Origin: Acidimicrobiaceae bacterium
GTDB taxonomy: Bacteria; Actinomycetota; Acidimicrobiia; Acidimicrobiales; RAAP-2
Direction: 5' to 3'
Assembly (NCBI GenBank): GCA_003132305.1
Contig: PKXJ01000026.1
Span: forward strand, 50,535 to 98,135
Length of the DNA: 47,601 bases
The translations under genes and the position numbers were made by a program. Below, one piece after another: positions 23,936 to 32,910 of this stretch. How positions within the stretch are numbered: position 1 is the stretch's first letter; the number at the start of each line of letters is the position of its first letter. A model generated the notes under the pieces. That model saw only the letters and a list, made by a program, of their open reading frames with translations, was not told the origin of the DNA and did no database searches.

Positions 23936-25419
23936 TGGCCACCCTCGCCGATCTCGCCAACTTACGAACGCGCCTCGACGAACCTTCGATCGATCACCTT
24001 CTTCGACTCATCGCGTCCTGGTCTCTGCTCGCGGACCTGGCTTTCTCCGACATGCTCCTCATGGCCAAGGTCGACGAGTTCAACCGAGACGACGAGCACT
24101 TCGTGGTCTTGGGCCAAATGCGCCCCAACAATCGCACGACGTTGATCAACGACGACCTCGTAGGGACCACGCACCGAGCGCTCAACTGGCCCCTGGTGCG
24201 CGAGGCCTTCGAGTACGGCCATCGTGTCGTGGGCGACGCGAAGGTCGAGAACGTCGAGGACCTCGTGCCGGTGTGGTGCGTGCCGGTGCGCTACAACGGC
24301 GTGGTGGCGGCGGTCATGGTTCGACTCCAGGGCCCCCTTCGCGGCTCGGCTTCGCTCTACGAGCAGCAGTACCTCTCGGTCTTCGAGCGACTCTGTGACA
24401 TGGTGTCGGAGTCGACGTTTCCCTACCGCGAAGACGCCGTCGCCGGGCCCGGACTGCCGCGTGTGGGCGACGGCGTGATTTTGATCGACGCCTTCGGGCA
24501 GGTCGAGTTCGCGACCCCGAACGCGGTGAACGCGCTGCACCGCCTCGGCATCTATACCTCGGCGGAGGGTCGAACACTCGACGAGCTAGGCGTCCAGGCC
24601 CGGGCCATCGAACGTTCCCTGGAGTTCGGCATACCGTCACTCGAAGAGATCGATCGCGGTCACGACGTCGCCATACTCTTTCACGGCGTGCCCCTGATTG
24701 AGGGTCCGAAGGTCACGGGGGTCTTAACGCTCGTGCGCGACGTGTCCGACCTACGTCAGCTCAACCGATTGGTGTTGAATAAGGAGGCGGCGGTGCGCGA
24801 GGTCCACCACCGCGTGAAGAACAATCTTCAGACGATCTCGTCGCTGCTTCGTCTGCAGGCGCGACGAAGTGAAGAACCCGAAACGAGGACCGCGCTGCAC
24901 GAAGCTGAGCGCCGCGTTCGTTCCATCGCCGTCGTGCACGAAGTTCTCTCGCGAGAGCCCGGCGAAGAGGTGGTGTTCGACGAGATCGTTCGCTCGCTGG
25001 TGCTCCTCGTGGAGGACACCGTGTTGGCGCTGCACCCCGTGGAAATTGTCGTTAATGGAGAGCTGGGCGTTCTCTCGACCGACCTCGCGACGCCGCTGGC
25101 GGTCGCGATAGCGGAGCTCCTGACGAACGCCGTCGAGCACGCCTTCACTGACTTTGGCGGTAGTGACAACGACCACGTGGGGGTGGTGACGCTGAACTTG
25201 TACCAAGAAGACGGCCAGGCCATCGCGGAGATTCGCGACAACGGACGCGGACTTAGGGAAGATTTCTCACTCGAGGTACCGACGAGCCTCGGCCTGTCGA
25301 TAGTGCGCGACTTGATTCGCGCGCAACTCTACGGCGAGATCGAGATGAGGACCGTCGCGGCCGTTGACGGCGGCGGCACGTTCGTACGCGTCGCGGTGCC
25401 CTTAAGCGCGCGGCTCTAG
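23935..25419 (+). CDS. PdtaS-type sensor histidine kinase
   Basis: The 494-residue cytoplasmic kinase has an N-terminal GAF-like sensory domain (about 1-160) and a PAS-like domain (about 170-270, DGVILIDAFGQVEFATPNAV). The HisKA_2 dimerisation helix has the phospho-accepting His in EVHHRVKNNLQTISSLLRLQ. The HATPase domain has AIAELLTNAVEHAF, IRDNGRGL and LGLSIVRDL. There is no transmembrane segment. The architecture is that of PdtaS, which phosphorylates PdtaR, an RNA-binding ANTAR antiterminator. PdtaR is not in the window. It is convergent with whiB and shares its stop (CTAG overlap). Confidence 0.9.
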   Translation: MATLADLANLRTRLDEPSIDHLLRLIASWSLLADLAFSDMLLMAKVDEFNRDDEHFVVLGQMRPNNRTTLINDDLVGTTHRALNWPLVREAFEYGHRVVGDAKVENVEDLVPVWCVPVRYNGVVAAVMVRLQGPLRGSASLYEQQYLSVFERLCDMVSESTFPYREDAVAGPGLPRVGDGVILIDAFGQVEFATPNAVNALHRLGIYTSAEGRTLDELGVQARAIERSLEFGIPSLEEIDRGHDVAILFHGVPLIEGPKVTGVLTLVRDVSDLRQLNRLVLNKEAAVREVHHRVKNNLQTISSLLRLQARRSEEPETRTALHEAERRVRSIAVVHEVLSREPGEEVVFDEIVRSLVLLVEDTVLALHPVEIVVNGELGVLSTDLATPLAVAIAELLTNAVEHAFTDFGGSDNDHVGVVTLNLYQEDGQAIAEIRDNGRGLREDFSLEVPTSLGLSIVRDLIRAQLYGEIEMRTVAAVDGGGTFVRVAVPLSARL

Positions 25420-25715
25420 TTCGCGCTCGACGCGCGCCGACGCGCGGCCAGCCACTGCTTACGCAGTTTGCGACGCTCGTCTTCGGTCGTGCCACCCCAC
25501 ACGCCCGACTCCTGATTCGTCGCCAGGGCGAACTCGAGACAGGCCTTCCGGGCGTCGCAGTGGTCACAGACGCGCTTGGCGGACTCAATCTGGTCGGTCG
25601 CCATTCCGGTCGTTCCGATGGGGAAAAACAGCTCTGGCTCGGTGTCTCGACACGCGGCGAGCGAACGCCATTCGGTGTCGTCCCACGCGTGGGTACGGTT
25701 CCAGATCAACGACAT
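25416..25715 (-). CDS. WhiB-family Fe-S transcriptional regulator
   Basis: The 99-residue protein has the four cysteines of the 4Fe-4S site: one in LAACRDTEPELFFP, then CDHCDARKAC supplying three. The conserved turn GVWGGTTEDERR and the basic C-terminal tail WLAARRRASS for DNA contact follow. WhiB proteins sense redox or NO and act with the primary sigma factor. The order GVWGGTTEDERRKLRK is closest to the WhiB1/WhiB2-like class, but I do not assign a subtype. ATG 25715 has AAAGGA upstream. A leader of about 160 AT-richer bases separates it from the divergent phosphodiesterase gene. Confidence 0.95.
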   Translation of the reverse strand: MSLIWNRTHAWDDTEWRSLAACRDTEPELFFPIGTTGMATDQIESAKRVCDHCDARKACLEFALATNQESGVWGGTTEDERRKLRKQWLAARRRASSAN

Positions 25716-25795
25716 TACAAATCCTTTAACTTTGGGGGGACGTAGCGTTCGTTGCTAAAGAACACGTGCGTGGAACAAAAATTCTACTGAAAGTA

Positions 25796-25818
25796 CCCTT
25801 GAAAAACAAGGGGTTTTT
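25796..25818 (+). terminator. Terminator- or attenuator-like hairpin with T-run in the whiB leader region
   Basis: CCCTTG (25796-25801) pairs with CAAGGG (25807-25812) around the loop AAAAA, followed by GTTTTTC. This is a textbook intrinsic terminator shape on the plus strand, rare in this GC-rich sequence. No plus-strand gene ends nearby: the previous one stops at 25419, across whiB. It may therefore stop read-through antisense to whiB or attenuate the phosphodiesterase gene that starts at 25876. Confidence 0.45.
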
Positions 25819-25875
25819 CGGGTATTTACGCCTGTTACTAGCTGGTAATACCTGGTCAAGTGAGAGACTTTCACG

Positions 25876-26568
25876 GTGACCGACGTCTTCGCCCATCGAG
25901 GAGCCCACCTCAACGAACGCGAGAACACCCTTGGGGCTTTTCGTGAGGCGATCCGCCTCGGCGTGGCCGGAGTCGAGCTGGATCTGCGCAGAACACGCGA
26001 CGGGGCACTCGTGATTCACCACGACCCGTTTATTGACGGAAAGGCCATTGGCCTCCTGGACGCCCGCGATCTGCCGTCGTTCGTGCCCTCGCTCGACGAG
26101 ACGATGGAGGTGCTCAGGGGCACCACCGTCAATATTGAGATCAAGAACTCCAAAGGTCCAAAAGAGCCGACCTACGACGAATCTGGTTCGATCGTTCGCG
26201 AAGTTTTGGACTTTCTGCACGAAGGCGATCTGGCCCCGTCGGTGATCATCTCGTGCTTTGATCTAACGACCTGCGCCCAGGCGCGTTCGTACGATCTCGA
26301 GGTGCGCGTGGCCTGGTTGGTCCGCGCCGGGTCGTTACCGGCCGCCCTCACCGAGGCGCACGTGTTGGGCCTCAGCGCCGTGAACCCGCACTTCACGTTG
26401 GTGACCTCGAAAACCCAGGACCTGGCGAACGAACTCGGTCTTGAGGTGAACGCCTGGACCGTCAATACGCCCGAGGACATCCGAGCAATGGCCGCGCTCG
26501 GTGTTGCCAGTATCATCACCGACCAGCCGGCCTTGGCGATGGAACTCGTCGCTGCCGCGTCGTCCTGA
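25876..26568 (+). CDS. Glycerophosphodiester phosphodiesterase
   Basis: The 230-residue TIM-barrel protein begins FAHRGAHLNERENTLGAF, which supplies the catalytic HRG plus ENT. GVELDLRRTRDGALVIHHDP contains the metal ligands Glu and Asp and the second catalytic His. VNIEIK and the C-terminal VNAWTVNTPEDIRAMAALGV and TDQP motifs complete the GDPD family pattern. It hydrolyses glycerophosphodiesters to glycerol 3-phosphate and an alcohol. No signal peptide is present, so it is cytoplasmic (UgpQ-like). The start is GTG 25876. Confidence 0.92.
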   Translation: MTDVFAHRGAHLNERENTLGAFREAIRLGVAGVELDLRRTRDGALVIHHDPFIDGKAIGLLDARDLPSFVPSLDETMEVLRGTTVNIEIKNSKGPKEPTYDESGSIVREVLDFLHEGDLAPSVIISCFDLTTCAQARSYDLEVRVAWLVRAGSLPAALTEAHVLGLSAVNPHFTLVTSKTQDLANELGLEVNAWTVNTPEDIRAMAALGVASIITDQPALAMELVAAASS

Positions 26569-26603
26569 ATTGCCCGGTTCGGTGATGGCCTAGATTATTG
26601 GCC

Positions 26604-27377
26604 ATGGACATCGTCGTCTGCGTAAAACAGATACCCGACCCGGCGGCACCCCAGTCGTTTGACTCTTCCAACAATCTCAACCGATCGGGCAAGCTCATCC
26701 TTGACGAAGCCGATACCTACGGCGTCGAGATGGCGCTGCAACTCGTCGACAAGGCCGGCGGTGGTGAAGTGACCGTCGTCTCGATGGGTTCGGGTGCTGA
26801 CGTCGCGGGACTACGCAACGCCTTGGCCTTGGGCGCCACGAAGGCGGTCATCGTGAGCGACGACTCGCTTCGTGGCAGTGACGCTCTTTCGACCGCCAAG
26901 GTTCTCGCCGCGGCCATCAAGCGACAGAGCTTCGACCTCGTGTTGGCGGCGACCGAGTCGTCCGACGGCTACACCGGCACGACGCCCGTGCAGCTGGCTG
27001 AACTACTCGGGCTACCTTCGATCACCTTCGCCAAGGCGGTGAGCGTGGAGGGAACAGAACTAAAGGTCAGTCGTCAGACCGAGGCTGGCTACGACGAAGT
27101 CACCGCGCCCCTGCCCGCTCTCGTCACCGTGACGGCGGGCGTGGTCGAGCCCCGCTACGCGTCCTTTAAGGGCATCATGGCGGCCAAGTCCAAGCCCCTC
27201 GAAGTCCTCTCGGTGGCCGACCTCGGTCTCGAGGGGCAAGTGGGCGCTGCGGGCGCTCGTGAAGAGATCGTCTCGGTCGAAGCGGCCGAGTCCCGTCAAG
27301 CGGGCGAGAAGTACGTCGACGAGGGCGACGGCGCCGACAAGGTCGTCGCGTTCCTCGAAACAATCAAGGTCCTCTAG
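26604..27377 (+). CDS. etfB: Electron transfer flavoprotein beta subunit
   Basis: The 257-residue protein opens MDIVVCVKQIPDP and has the AMP-binding-domain features LDEADTYGVEMALQL, VSMGSG and LAATESSDGYTGTTPVQLAE. The ETF-beta signature lies in the VEPRYASFKGIMAAKSKPLE region. It carries AMP and pairs with EtfA to move electrons from acyl-CoA and dimethylglycine/sarcosine-type dehydrogenases to the quinone pool. Both an acyl-CoA dehydrogenase remnant and a DMGDH-like gene occur in this window. I prefer ATG 26604 to the TTG two codons earlier. It is nine bases from etfA. Confidence 0.93.
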   Translation: MDIVVCVKQIPDPAAPQSFDSSNNLNRSGKLILDEADTYGVEMALQLVDKAGGGEVTVVSMGSGADVAGLRNALALGATKAVIVSDDSLRGSDALSTAKVLAAAIKRQSFDLVLAATESSDGYTGTTPVQLAELLGLPSITFAKAVSVEGTELKVSRQTEAGYDEVTAPLPALVTVTAGVVEPRYASFKGIMAAKSKPLEVLSVADLGLEGQVGAAGAREEIVSVEAAESRQAGEKYVDEGDGADKVVAFLETIKVL

Positions 27378-27386
27378 GAGTAGTTG

Positions 27387-28352
27387 ATGACACTTTCTAC
27401 CCTGTGGGTACTCGCCGAGCCGTCCAGCGGATCGTTCACGACGACCTCGCTCGAACTTCTCACGCACGCGCGATCGCTCGCGACGAACGTCGTCGCCATC
27501 ACCTGGGGCGACGGTGGCTCACTGGGCGCGCTGGCCGGAGAGTACGGCGCGACCACGCTCTACGACGTTGGTGATCTCAAGGGCGCCCTGCCCGGGGTTC
27601 CGGTGGCGGCCGCGATTCAGGCGCTCAGTGAAAGTGGTGACGCGCCCGACGCGCTGCTCATCCCCACCAGCTACGACGGACGCGACGTGGCGGGACGGCT
27701 CTCGGCGCGACTCGATCGTCCCGTGTTGACCAACGTGATCGGTCTCAGCGACGAGGGCGGTCTCGTCACCGAACACCAGGTCTTTGGTGGATCGATGGCG
27801 GTGAAGGCGAAGTTCACCGGTCCCGGCCCGGGCATCGTCGTCGTGCGAGCGAAGTCTTTTGTGGCCGAGTCCGCGGGCGGACCCGCCGCGGCCGTGGTCG
27901 CGGCACCCGCGGGTGACACGGGCGCTACCGGCAGCGCCGTCGTCGCCAACTCCCACGTCGAAGAACGCACTGGCCCCAAACTCGAAGAGGCAACGGTCGT
28001 CGTCTCGGGTGGGCGCGGACTGGGTGAAGCAAGCGCGTACACCATGATTGAGGAAGTCGCGAAACTCCTTAACGGCGCCGCGGGCGCCAGTCGGGCCATC
28101 GTCGACGCCGGTTGGGTGCCGTACTCGCACCAAGTCGGCCAAACCGGCAAGACCGTCAAACCGCTCGTCTACATCGCGTGTGGTATTTCGGGCGCTACGC
28201 AACACATGGTGGGTATGAAGGGCTCAAAGAACATCGTGGCCATTAACAAAGACGCCGACGCCCCTATCTTTCAGATCGCTGATCTGGGCATTGTGGGCGA
28301 CGTGCACAAGGTGTTGCCGGCCCTCATTGACGCGCTGAAAGCGCGCAGTTAA
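27387..28352 (+). CDS. etfA: Electron transfer flavoprotein alpha subunit
   Basis: The 321-residue protein has an N-terminal Rossmann-like domain, an Ala/Gly-rich linker, and the C-terminal FAD-binding domain with [40 protein letters not shown] and [20 protein letters not shown]. The last of these is the FAD signature of EtfA, followed by [24 protein letters not shown] 27387 has TAGGAG upstream. It forms a heterodimer with EtfB. Confidence 0.95.
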   Translation: MTLSTLWVLAEPSSGSFTTTSLELLTHARSLATNVVAITWGDGGSLGALAGEYGATTLYDVGDLKGALPGVPVAAAIQALSESGDAPDALLIPTSYDGRDVAGRLSARLDRPVLTNVIGLSDEGGLVTEHQVFGGSMAVKAKFTGPGPGIVVVRAKSFVAESAGGPAAAVVAAPAGDTGATGSAVVANSHVEERTGPKLEEATVVVSGGRGLGEASAYTMIEEVAKLLNGAAGASRAIVDAGWVPYSHQVGQTGKTVKPLVYIACGISGATQHMVGMKGSKNIVAINKDADAPIFQIADLGIVGDVHKVLPALIDALKARS

Positions 28353-28434
28353 CCCACCACTAGGTACGTGATAGCAAATTCCCTGACGTTTCCCGGTCAG
28401 TCAGTTCCTGAGCGGATTCACCGCGAAGGGTTTC

Positions 28435-29892
28435 ATGAGTAGGAACCGCCAGAGCGCGCACTCGCGTCGATGGTGGACGATGTCGGTCTTGAGTCTCGCC
28501 CAGTTGATGGTGCTCTTGGACGCGACGGTGATCAACATTGCCTTACCCCGGGCGCAGACGGATTTGCAATTCTCGTCGGGTAACCGCCAGTGGATCATCA
28601 CCGCCTACGCGTTGGCCTTCGGTTCTCTTCTAATGCTGGGGGGACGCCTTAGTGATCTCTGGGGTCGACGCACGGCTCTCTACGTAGGACTCGCCGGCTT
28701 CGCCGTGGCGTCGGCGATCGGGGGCTTCGCGCACAGTTTTACGACGTTGGTGATCGCGCGAGCGATCCAGGGAGTTTTTGGCGCCCTCCTCGCGCCGGCG
28801 GCCCTCGCGACGTTGACCGTTACCTTTACTGAGCCCAAAGAGCGCGCCAAGGCCTTCGCGATGTACGGCGTCATCGGAGGATCTGGTGCGGCCGTGGGAC
28901 TCTTGCTCGGGGGAGCCTTGACCCAGTGGGCGTCGTGGCGCTGGTGTCTCTTTATCAATCTGTTCTTCGCGGCGATCGCGTTAGTGGGCGTGGCCGTCTT
29001 CGTCGAGGGTGGGCGTAGCGAACACCGCGCGCGTCTCGACGTTCTCGGCACGGTGCTCGGCAGTGCGGGACTCTTCTTCGTGGTCTTTGGCTTCAGCCAC
29101 GCCGTGACGTCGAGTTGGTCGAGCCTGGCGACGTGGGGTTCGCTCGTCATCGGCGTAATGCTGCTCGCCCTCTTCGTACTCTGGCAGCAGCACTCGAAAG
29201 ATCCCCTGTTGCCCCTTCGCATCTTGGCCAACCGAACTCGTGCGGGCTCGCTCGTCGCGCTCTTGTTCACGAGCATGGGCCTCTTCGCCGTCTTTCTGCT
29301 TCTCGCGTACTACCTCGAAGACACGCTGGGTTTCTCGCCGCTACGCACGGGGGTCGCCTTCATGCCCATCGTGATCGCGGTCTCACTCTCGGCGTCGTTC
29401 GCGAGTGCTCGACTGCTCTCGATGGTGGGACCGCGGCCGCTCGTGCCGACTGGCATGTTGCTGGCCGCTATGGGCATGGTGCTCTTCACGCGCCTGACGC
29501 CCTACTCCGACTACGGGGGTCACGTGCTGCCGGGATTGGTGGTGCTCGGGCTGGGGCTCGGTCTCATCTTCGCGCCGGCCATCGCGAGTGCGACGGCTGC
29601 GATCGAGCGACGCGACGTGGGCGCGGCGTCGGCGATGGTGAACACCACCCAACAGATCGGTGGCTCCGTTGGTACGGCGCTCCTCAACACGATTGCGGTG
29701 ACGGTGGCGGCCCGGGCGTTCGTGCACTCCAGTGGAAACGCGACGCAGGCGCATCAAAGTGCGACGCTGCACGGATACTCCGTGGCCTTTTGGTGGTCGG
29801 CCGGATTTTTCGCGATCGGCGCGGTGCTCACGCTCTTCATGCTCGAGTCGGGTAATCCCGTCTACGAAAGTGAGCTCGCTCCCGCGTCCTAG
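28435..29892 (+). CDS. MFS drug:H+ antiporter, DHA2 (EmrB/QacA) family, 14 helices
   Basis: The 485-residue protein has 14 predicted transmembrane segments. Motif D1-type LAQLMVLLDATVINIALP lies in helix 1 and motif A GGRLSDLWGRRTALYVG in loop 2-3. Motif C-type GGSGAAVGLLLGGALTQWASW in helix 5 is the antiporter motif. These define the DHA2 exporters. The substrate is unknown. The start is ATG 28435 with AAGGG upstream. Its stop overlaps the stop of the convergent SCO1664-family gene (CTAG). Confidence 0.92.
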   Translation: MSRNRQSAHSRRWWTMSVLSLAQLMVLLDATVINIALPRAQTDLQFSSGNRQWIITAYALAFGSLLMLGGRLSDLWGRRTALYVGLAGFAVASAIGGFAHSFTTLVIARAIQGVFGALLAPAALATLTVTFTEPKERAKAFAMYGVIGGSGAAVGLLLGGALTQWASWRWCLFINLFFAAIALVGVAVFVEGGRSEHRARLDVLGTVLGSAGLFFVVFGFSHAVTSSWSSLATWGSLVIGVMLLALFVLWQQHSKDPLLPLRILANRTRAGSLVALLFTSMGLFAVFLLLAYYLEDTLGFSPLRTGVAFMPIVIAVSLSASFASARLLSMVGPRPLVPTGMLLAAMGMVLFTRLTPYSDYGGHVLPGLVVLGLGLGLIFAPAIASATAAIERRDVGAASAMVNTTQQIGGSVGTALLNTIAVTVAARAFVHSSGNATQAHQSATLHGYSVAFWWSAGFFAIGAVLTLFMLESGNPVYESELAPAS

Positions 29893-30596
29893 ATCAGCGG
29901 CCACGGATAGGGCGGCCAGTCCGAGGTCTCGTCGGGACCGGGGTAGAGCGCGTTCTCGAAGAGTCCGTGCGCGCGCAGTTGAGCCAGCGCGAGTTCACTC
30001 GGGTTGAGCCACTTCGCGACGTCACCCGTTTCTCCTCTGGCGAACTGCGCGACGCGCGCCAGGAGGTGGTCTTCCACCGCGAGCCCGGCGTACTCCCAGA
30101 TGACGGTGCGCAGTTTGTCCTCTTCGTGAAAGCAGAGCCCGTTGTCGATCGCCCAGAGCCGCGTCTCGTCGAAGAGAACGTGGCCCGCCTTGCGATCGGC
30201 GTTGTTGGCAATGACGTCAAAGGCGGCCAGCCGGGCGAACCAGTCAGAGAACTCGGGTCGTTCGCGCAGGGTGAAGTAGTGGTCTTCTTGGTTGTCCTCG
30301 ACCCACCACTGAAACGAGCCCGGACCGAAGGGCCCGTCGTCGCGACCGACGGTTGTGGGAACGAGGTCGGTACCGAGTTGTACGTCGAGCTCGTACGCCG
30401 CGACCTCGCGACGCCAGAGCCCATCGGGAAAGTCCCACAGGGGCCGCTCGCCAGCCTCGGGCTTGTAGCAAGCCAGGGCGTTCACGCCGTCGAGCGTCAA
30501 GGTGACCAGGAGCGCCTGATTCGACGAGCCCACGACGCGCCCTTCGACCTCGATGACCCCTTCGCTCAGTAGTCGGCGCTGTTCGTCGCGAGTCAT
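29889..30596 (-). CDS. SCO1664-family protein (kinase-like fold)
   Basis: The 235-residue protein has CYKPEAGERPLWDFPDGLWRRE near the N-terminus and AAFDVIANNADRKAGHVLFD, WAIDNGLCFHEEDKLRTVIW in the catalytic half. These match the SCO1664 family, an actinobacterial group related to PI3/PI4-kinase-like enzymes. NxDRKxxH and xIDNGLCF resemble their catalytic and metal-binding loops. No substrate is known to me. It is the last gene of a four-gene minus-strand run. In mycobacteria the homologous order (histidine phosphatase, DUF3090, SCO1664 protein) is conserved near mycothiol ligase. Confidence 0.88.
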   Translation of the reverse strand: MTRDEQRRLLSEGVIEVEGRVVGSSNQALLVTLTLDGVNALACYKPEAGERPLWDFPDGLWRREVAAYELDVQLGTDLVPTTVGRDDGPFGPGSFQWWVEDNQEDHYFTLRERPEFSDWFARLAAFDVIANNADRKAGHVLFDETRLWAIDNGLCFHEEDKLRTVIWEYAGLAVEDHLLARVAQFARGETGDVAKWLNPSELALAQLRAHGLFENALYPGPDETSDWPPYPWPLI

Positions 30597-30602
30597 GACG
30601 GC

Positions 30603-31082
30603 CTAGCGAATCGGGGGACGATGCCCGTTCGTGCGCGGACAGTCGTGGCCTTGAGGGTCGAGGGGCCCGCCGCAGAGCGGACAGAGTGGTCGACCGGCCT
30701 CGACGAGTCGCACGATCGCGATGGCCAGTCCTGCCGCCCACTCGCGCGAGAGGCGCACGTTCAGAGAGGAGTCTTCTTCAATCGACTCCATCGTCACGTC
30801 GATGGCCCGCGCCTCTTCGTCGAGGGAGACCGCAATGTCCCCGGCGACGAAGTCCGACTCGTACTCGGCCTCGAGCGTGAAGTCGTCGGGTAGGTGATCG
30901 GGCCGACCGAGTTCGCCGATGACTTGACTGATCCACTCCCCGAGGGCGGCGAGTTGAATTTTCTCGCACTTGATGATCGCGAGGCGCCGGCCTTCGCGGA
31001 CTTGAAAGAGGAAGAGACGGTTACCCACGTCGCCGCGAACGCCCACCATTATCTTGTCGGGGTTGCTGAAGACGTAGTTCAC
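30603..31082 (-). CDS. DUF3090 family protein with C-terminal zinc-ribbon-like motif
   Basis: The 159-residue protein opens MNYVFSNPDKIMVGVRGDVG and continues RLFLFQVREGRRLAIIKCEK, typical of the actinobacterial DUF3090 family. The C-terminus has CPLCGGPLDPQGHDCPRTNG, a likely metal-binding knuckle. The GTG start at 31082 overlaps the stop of the histidine phosphatase by four bases (GTGA), fixing the start and indicating coupling. Upstream in-frame codons are inside that gene and rejected. The function is unknown; strict linkage with the SCO1664 protein suggests they act together. Confidence 0.9.
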   Translation of the reverse strand: MNYVFSNPDKIMVGVRGDVGNRLFLFQVREGRRLAIIKCEKIQLAALGEWISQVIGELGRPDHLPDDFTLEAEYESDFVAGDIAVSLDEEARAIDVTMESIEEDSSLNVRLSREWAAGLAIAIVRLVEAGRPLCPLCGGPLDPQGHDCPRTNGHRPPIR

Positions 31083-31717
31083 GACGGGCTGAGTTCCTTC
31101 AGTGAACCAACGTTGTTGACGCAGAGCACAATGGGCGTCGTGTCGGTGAAGGTAATGGCACTGAGTGAACACGGCGAGATGACCGTGCGCTGAAAGAGGT
31201 CGAGGGGCACGCCGAGGGCGTACGTGACGGCCGCTTTGATCGGATCGGCGTGCGAAACCACGATGATCGTGCGGTTGCGGTGTCGCTTGGCGAGTCGCTC
31301 TAACGTCGCCCAGATTCGCAGTTGCATCTCGCTGAAGGACTCACCTTCGGGGAAGCGAAACGTGCTCGGCGCGTTTTGCACCGCGCGCCACTCGACGCGA
31401 CGACTGAGCGTGCTGAGCTTCTTGCCCGTCCAGGTGCCAAAGTCGCACTCGAGCAGCCCGCGCTCCACGAGAGGGCGAAGGCGTAGGACCTTCGCGATGG
31501 GAATTGCCGTCTCCTTCGCACGCTCTAGTGGCGAGACGAAGAGCGCCGTGGGCTTACGGGGCATCTCCTTCAGTCGTTCGGCGAGTTCACTGGCCTGGGC
31601 CTGACCGCGCTCGGAAAGGTGCAGTCCCGGCGTTCGACCCGGCAGCACCGAACCCGTCGTCGCGGTCGTGCCGTGGCGAACGAGGAGAACGGTCGTAAAG
31701 GTTGGTCGGCTCGTCAC
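31079..31717 (-). CDS. Histidine phosphatase superfamily protein (phosphoglycerate mutase-like)
   Basis: The 212-residue protein has the catalytic motif LLVRHGTTATTG (RHG), LSERGQAQASELAERL, FVSPLERAKETA (second Arg), ECDFGTWTGKKL and the second His in IIVVSHADPIKAAV. The family ranges from mutases to sugar or nucleotide phosphatases. The MSMEG-type operon partner (DUF3090) is shared with mycobacteria, where this member is annotated as a probable phosphatase. I take GTG 31717, with AGGTGA upstream. Earlier codons give a poor leader overlapping the FrhB-like gene. Confidence 0.88.
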   Translation of the reverse strand: MTSRPTFTTVLLVRHGTTATTGSVLPGRTPGLHLSERGQAQASELAERLKEMPRKPTALFVSPLERAKETAIPIAKVLRLRPLVERGLLECDFGTWTGKKLSTLSRRVEWRAVQNAPSTFRFPEGESFSEMQLRIWATLERLAKRHRNRTIIVVSHADPIKAAVTYALGVPLDLFQRTVISPCSLSAITFTDTTPIVLCVNNVGSLKELSPS

Positions 31718-31731
31718 GCGCTGACGTTCAC

Positions 31732-32856
31732 CTAGCCCGGCGTGACGGGCAGGCGGCGAGGACCGGGAACTGCCGTTTCGGGCCAACGTTTGCGCGACAC
31801 TCTCGCGAGTTTGTGCAACAGCGCGACCGCGCCGGGGTCGTCGTCACCGGGGCGCGTTTCGATCAGTCCCTTTTCCTTCATGGCGCTCAAGAGCTCTCGC
31901 CCGAGATCGGTGCGCACGATGACGAGCGTCCAGTCGCCAAAAGCGCCAATGCCGCCCGTCGAGAGGTCAGCGTGCTCGGCGGCAAAGTCGGGGCACAACG
32001 TGCAGCCCTCGCGGGTGTAGGGCTGGGCCTCCTTCAGCGGGATCTCGTGAAAGCCCCCGTCCTTGGTCCAGAGTTGAAAGACGCCCTTGATGTTCATCTT
32101 GAGGATATCGGCGCGCTTGATGTTGTACTGGGCTTCGAAGAGTTTTTCAAAGATCGAGTCGTCGAAGGTCTTCGAGCAGAGAAGTCCAATGGTCAGGCTC
32201 AGTCGTCGAGCGACCTTGCCGGCCTTGCGCGCTTGCATCGCGCCCGGCGCTGACGCCAGGCAGCCCATGCCCACCAGCGCGATGCGCTCGGCGCCCCCTT
32301 CGACGGCTTCTTCGTAGGCCAGCAGGTTGGCGCTGTAGGTGTAGCGCGACTTCGCCGTGGTGACGACGTCGTCTCTGGTGCGCGCCACCATCGGCACCGC
32401 GTGCCACGTCGAACCGTCGCCTTCGAGGCCACTGACGAGCGCCGCGTCCACGACGTCGTTCTCGAGGACGTAGATGAGTAGTGCCGATACGAAACCGCCG
32501 TCTTGGCCGTTCTCGACGAGCGACTCGTCCGTCGCGCGAGCGAGCAAGACGTCACCGACGCCCCAGACCTCGTCGGCGGTGCGCTCGCGCGCGAAGCGCT
32601 GGATGTCGATCTCGCTCTCCCAGTTGCGAAAACGCGGGCAGGCCCTCGTGCACATCGTGCAGCCCTTTTGCCCGTGCGTGCAGTCGTCGGGTCCACCGTC
32701 GAGGTCGAGGTGAAAGGGCTTGTAGGCGCCGTTATCGGTCTCGTACTCGAGCACCGGGTGGGGACAGGCGATAACGCAGGCCGCGCATCCCGTGCACAGG
32801 CCCGAGGTCACGACCTCGCTAAAGAGCTCTCGCCACTGCGGTTTCTCTACGGCCAC
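31732..32856 (-). CDS. Coenzyme F420 hydrogenase/dehydrogenase beta-subunit-like iron-sulfur protein (FrhB family)
   Basis: The 374-residue protein has an N-terminal ferredoxin-like domain, with CTGCAACVIACP and, later, GCTMCTRACP supplying two 4Fe-4S clusters. The FrhB_FdhB N and C domains follow, with NGQDGGFVSALLIYVLE, AKSRYTYSAN, VGMGCLAS and YTREGCTLCPDFAAEHADLS. Members use F420 or flavin to reduce small substrates, for instance in chlorophyll or tetrapyrrole and F420-linked redox. The partner is unknown. It lies 14 bases upstream of the histidine phosphatase in the same operon. The start is GTG 32856. It is divergent from the Fpg-like gene. Confidence 0.88.
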   Translation of the reverse strand: MAVEKPQWRELFSEVVTSGLCTGCAACVIACPHPVLEYETDNGAYKPFHLDLDGGPDDCTHGQKGCTMCTRACPRFRNWESEIDIQRFARERTADEVWGVGDVLLARATDESLVENGQDGGFVSALLIYVLENDVVDAALVSGLEGDGSTWHAVPMVARTRDDVVTTAKSRYTYSANLLAYEEAVEGGAERIALVGMGCLASAPGAMQARKAGKVARRLSLTIGLLCSKTFDDSIFEKLFEAQYNIKRADILKMNIKGVFQLWTKDGGFHEIPLKEAQPYTREGCTLCPDFAAEHADLSTGGIGAFGDWTLVIVRTDLGRELLSAMKEKGLIETRPGDDDPGAVALLHKLARVSRKRWPETAVPGPRRLPVTPG

Positions 32857-32910
32857 AGAACAACCTTAGTTTGGAAGAACGAAACGACGTCCGCCGGTAC
32901 GCTTCGAGAC

